A stretch of DNA of 7,435 bases from Candidatus Zixiibacteriota bacterium (lineage in GTDB: Bacteria > Zixibacteria > MSB-5A5 > GN15 > JACZUZ01). Position 1 is the stretch's first letter, and every line of letters starts with the position of its first letter. Made by a program: the position numbers and the translations under genes. The DNA is taken from NCBI GenBank assembly GCA_022572905.1, contig JACZUZ010000087.1, positions 1 through 7,435 of the forward strand, written 5' to 3'. Below, one piece after another: positions 5,639 through 7,435 of the stretch. The notes beneath the pieces were generated by a model that was given only the letters and a program-made list of their open reading frames with translations, made no database searches and was not told where the DNA came from.

Positions 5639-6880
5639 ATGATCACTTGGCGCAAACCGCTTAGTTTAGCATGGTTGGTCGGATTTGGCGGTTATTTCTT
5701 TTTTCTTACGAACAGTATTTTCATTTCACAGTCGTTTCTGGGCGTTACGCTTTTTCTTTTTGTTCTGGACAGACTCGTTCACCGTTCTTACTCAAGTTCG
5801 CATTCCGAAAAAATAGTCTATAGATTTGTTTTTGCGTTTGTGGGTCTGAGTTTTCTCTCTGGTGTCATCAATGCGGGCTCGGTTGACGCTATTTTCGCCT
5901 TGAAAGAGGAATGGCTTTTTGTCTTAATTCCCCTCGGCGTTTATGCGGCGCGAGATGAAATCTGGAGAGAACGCTTAATCAAAATACTCCTGATCTCCAC
6001 AGCGATCATGTCACTTCTGGCCATCATGCAACATTTCGCAGGCTTTCCAACAAAAAACCCGCCTATAGTTTCGCCCGATGGCGGATTTCGCTCTCCGGGT
6101 CTGTTCGACAATACGCTCACATTTGGCAACCTGATCGCCCTTCTATCCATATTCTTTCTTTCATTGGGCTTTACAAGTAACTTGTCGAAATATCGAATCG
6201 TTTACGCAGGGACAGGCTTTCTCGCAGGAGTCGCCACATTGTTCACATACAACCGTGGACCTGTGACAGCTCTATTTGTTACTGTCATCGCTTTGACCGT
6301 TTTCAACGCTCGACGCGAGTGGAAATTTTCGTTAGCGGTTGTTGGCGGATTGATTGCTGTAGCGCTGATTTTCGCTCCTGGAATAACAAAGAGATTTGGA
6401 TCGCCGGAAGGCATTTTTGTAACCGAAGATAGCGGAATTAGACAGAGATCAACAGCGCGAACGGTTATCTGGAAAACAGCGGCGACAATTATTTTAGAAG
6501 ACCCGGTTTTTGGAGTGGGGCAGGGAAATTTTCTCAAGAATTATCAGACTAAATCAGACAGTACTATTATAGTAACTCACACTCACGCACATAACGATAT
6601 ATTGAATATCGCCGCCTATGCGGGAATTCCAACGGCGCTTGTATTTATCGGCATGTGGGTCGCTGTGATTAGGCTATTTTACAGGTCGGTACGGAACGGT
6701 TCGGCAGGATCAGCTTCATACCAGATTTCGGTTGCGGCCTTATTCAGTTCGATTTGTTTCGCGATTTGTTCAATGAGCGAAGCAACCTTTGCCGATGAAG
6801 AGGTTCGGGCAGCGCTGATGGCTATCTGGGGTTTTGGCCTCTGGTCGGTCGAAAATACGGGTTGTTCCGATCGGACATAA
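5639..6880 (+). CDS. O-antigen ligase/polymerase-like membrane protein (WaaL/Wzy family)
   Basis: Members of this family sit in the inner membrane and transfer undecaprenyl-diphosphate-linked glycans: WaaL puts O-antigen onto lipid A-core, and Wzy joins repeat units. The 413-residue protein has about ten to twelve hydrophobic segments, roughly at 8-28, 29-44, 58-78, 90-105, 112-133, 157-178, 186-204, 207-222, 230-247, 323-345 and two after 365. Family signatures are FRSPGLFDNTLTFGN (150-164), YNRGP (204-208, with the conserved Arg206), the RSTARTVIWKTAATIILEDPVFGVGQGNF stretch (segments of 20 residues or fewer: RSTARTVIWKTAA, then EDPVFGVGQGNF), and the periplasmic HTHAHND (314-320), whose histidine matches the essential His of the ligase. 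The large loop between the Pro-Gly after residue 245 and His314 is the expected periplasmic loop. Neighbouring gmhA supports a role in LPS or another envelope glycan. Ligase and polymerase cannot be told apart by sequence alone, so no symbol is given. Confidence 0.87.
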   Translation: MITWRKPLSLAWLVGFGGYFFFLTNSIFISQSFLGVTLFLFVLDRLVHRSYSSSHSEKIVYRFVFAFVGLSFLSGVINAGSVDAIFALKEEWLFVLIPLGVYAARDEIWRERLIKILLISTAIMSLLAIMQHFAGFPTKNPPIVSPDGGFRSPGLFDNTLTFGNLIALLSIFFLSLGFTSNLSKYRIVYAGTGFLAGVATLFTYNRGPVTALFVTVIALTVFNARREWKFSLAVVGGLIAVALIFAPGITKRFGSPEGIFVTEDSGIRQRSTARTVIWKTAATIILEDPVFGVGQGNFLKNYQTKSDSTIIVTHTHAHNDILNIAAYAGIPTALVFIGMWVAVIRLFYRSVRNGSAGSASYQISVAALFSSICFAICSMSEATFADEEVRAALMAIWGFGLWSVENTGCSDRT

Positions 6881-6911
6881 TCCAGGCCGAACGGTATAAA
6901 CAAAATGTTCC

Positions 6912-6941
6912 TTGACAGTCCTATTGGCTAAGGGCTAGCTT
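6912..6941 (+). promoter_or_regulatory. Possible promoter with consensus -35 ahead of the small membrane protein gene
   Basis: TTGACA at 6912-6917 is a perfect sigma-70 -35 hexamer. The best partner at an acceptable distance is TAGCTT (6936-6941, 18-base spacer), a poor -10. A better -10, TATACT at 6973-6978, is 55 bases away and has no good -35 of its own. CTAAG (6928-6932) and CTTAG (6939-6943) form a small inverted repeat across the -10 region that could be an operator or chance. The gene at 7010 is separated from the previous one by 129 bases, so its own promoter is plausible. Confidence 0.3.
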
Positions 6942-6991
6942 AGGAGCTTCGGCGTTACTAATTCGCCAATATTATACTGAAAAAGTATTTA

Positions 6992-7000
6992 AAGGAAGAG
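6992..7000 (+). promoter_or_regulatory. Strong ribosome binding site of the small membrane protein gene
   Basis: AAGGAAGAG ends nine bases before the ATG at 7010. It is the best Shine-Dalgarno match in the window and fixes the start of this small gene. Confidence 0.65.
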
Positions 7001-7009
7001 AGCGAAATT

Positions 7010-7282
7010 ATGGCGAATAAAGAAATATCAGACGGGTTACAATGGCCCTTCGGGCCAAAGAACTATCTCATTTTTGGGGCTGGCATGATATCGATAATTC
7101 TGGGTTATATCACGTTGGCCTACACGGCGCCGGATCCAATTCCAGGCGACAATAGTTGGCCACAGCTACTCTTGACTATTTCGCCGGCTTTACTTGTTAT
7201 CGGTTACTGTTTTCTTATTCCCATGTCAATAATAGTCAGAGGCCGGGAGAGCGAGCCTTCAGGCGCGAAAGCGGATTCATAG
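7010..7282 (+). CDS. Small two-helix membrane protein, DUF3098-like, function unknown
   Basis: The 90-residue product begins with a short polar stretch and WPFGPKNYLIF (about 12-22). Two hydrophobic helices follow: IFGAGMISIILGYITLAYTA (about 21-40) and LLLTISPALLVIGYCFLIPMSII (about 53-75). They are joined by a Pro-rich loop (PDPIPGDNSW), and the charged C-terminus is RGRESEPSGAKADS. The FGxKNY lead into a first helix with GY(I/F)L, a short loop, and then a SPxLLVIGY helix matches my memory of the DUF3098 family, common in Bacteroidetes and relatives and without a known role. The segment before and after the helices does not look like a signal peptide. With positive charge at both membrane borders (KNY and VRGR), both ends may be cytoplasmic. 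It has its own strong ribosome binding site. No enzyme motif is present. Confidence 0.75.
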   Translation: MANKEISDGLQWPFGPKNYLIFGAGMISIILGYITLAYTAPDPIPGDNSWPQLLLTISPALLVIGYCFLIPMSIIVRGRESEPSGAKADS

Positions 7283-7435
7283 CGGTTAACGCCAGATTTG
7301 CGGGCGACAGATTGATCGACCTGGTTTTCCTGAAATAAGAGCCTCATTCAAGTAACCACTTTTTGTTGTAGCCATGATTTTTCGGAATTATTCTCGAATT
7401 GCCCGACCAAATTCAATGAAGTAGAAAAATACTGT
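7283..7435. other. 3' end of window without recognisable gene
   Basis: These 153 bases hold no open frame with family features, no tRNA and no clear terminator: a T5 run at about 7353-7357 has no stem in front of it. The last part is AT-rich. TTGCCC (7399-7404) and TAGAAA (7422-7427), 17 bases apart, form a weak promoter-like pair (4 of 6 matches each) that could serve a gene beyond the window edge. Confidence 0.4.

Noticed and set aside
5583..5642. Short GTG frame of 19 codons whose TGA overlaps the ATG of the ligase-like gene
   Set aside because: No ribosome binding site for the GTG, and the ligase-like gene has its own GGAAG at good spacing. Most likely chance.
7156..7338. Overlapping + strand frame of 60 codons at the end of the DUF3098-like gene
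   Set aside because: It has no ribosome binding site, its sequence has no recognisable features, and the other frame explains the region better.

Overview
The window looks like chromosomal DNA from an uncultured or little-studied bacterium, most likely in the Fibrobacteres-Chlorobi-Bacteroidetes (FCB) superphylum or a neighbouring candidate phylum such as Zixibacteria. This is inference. It rests on four things: the recA-recX-alaS order, a bacterial group II geranylgeranylglyceryl phosphate synthase, a DUF3098-like small membrane protein, and a REP-like palindrome of a kind I associate with such genomes. Every gene is on the + strand. Base composition drifts from about 55-58% GC in sampled lines of recA and recX to about 35-45% in many lines of the later genes.

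Layout. Positions 1-519 hold the C-terminal half of RecA, whose start lies outside the window. Positions 520-733 are a non-coding gap filled by two separate inverted-repeat structures (540-591 and 607-699). RecX (734-1375) and alanyl-tRNA synthetase (1451-4123, GTG start) follow. This is the information-processing block: recombinase, its modulator, and a housekeeping tRNA synthetase. Next come a GGGPS-family enzyme (4158-4928), a GmhA-type sedoheptulose-7-phosphate isomerase (4981-5577) and a multi-pass O-antigen ligase/polymerase-like protein (5639-6880). These three form a cell-envelope block. A 90-residue two-helix membrane protein (7010-7282) comes after a 129-base gap and has its own good ribosome binding site. 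The last 153 bases hold no recognisable gene.

How the genes fit together. RecA and RecX work in homologous recombination and SOS induction. GmhA starts the ADP-heptose branch of LPS inner-core synthesis, and the WaaL/Wzy-like protein would join or polymerise surface glycans, so a Gram-negative outer envelope is likely. The GGGPS is the unusual member: it belongs to the family that makes the first ether bond of archaeal-type, sn-glycerol-1-phosphate-based lipids. Finding it among envelope genes in a bacterium is the most interesting observation here. No CRISPR array, transposase, tRNA or rRNA is visible. I did not find a clear undescribed multi-gene system.
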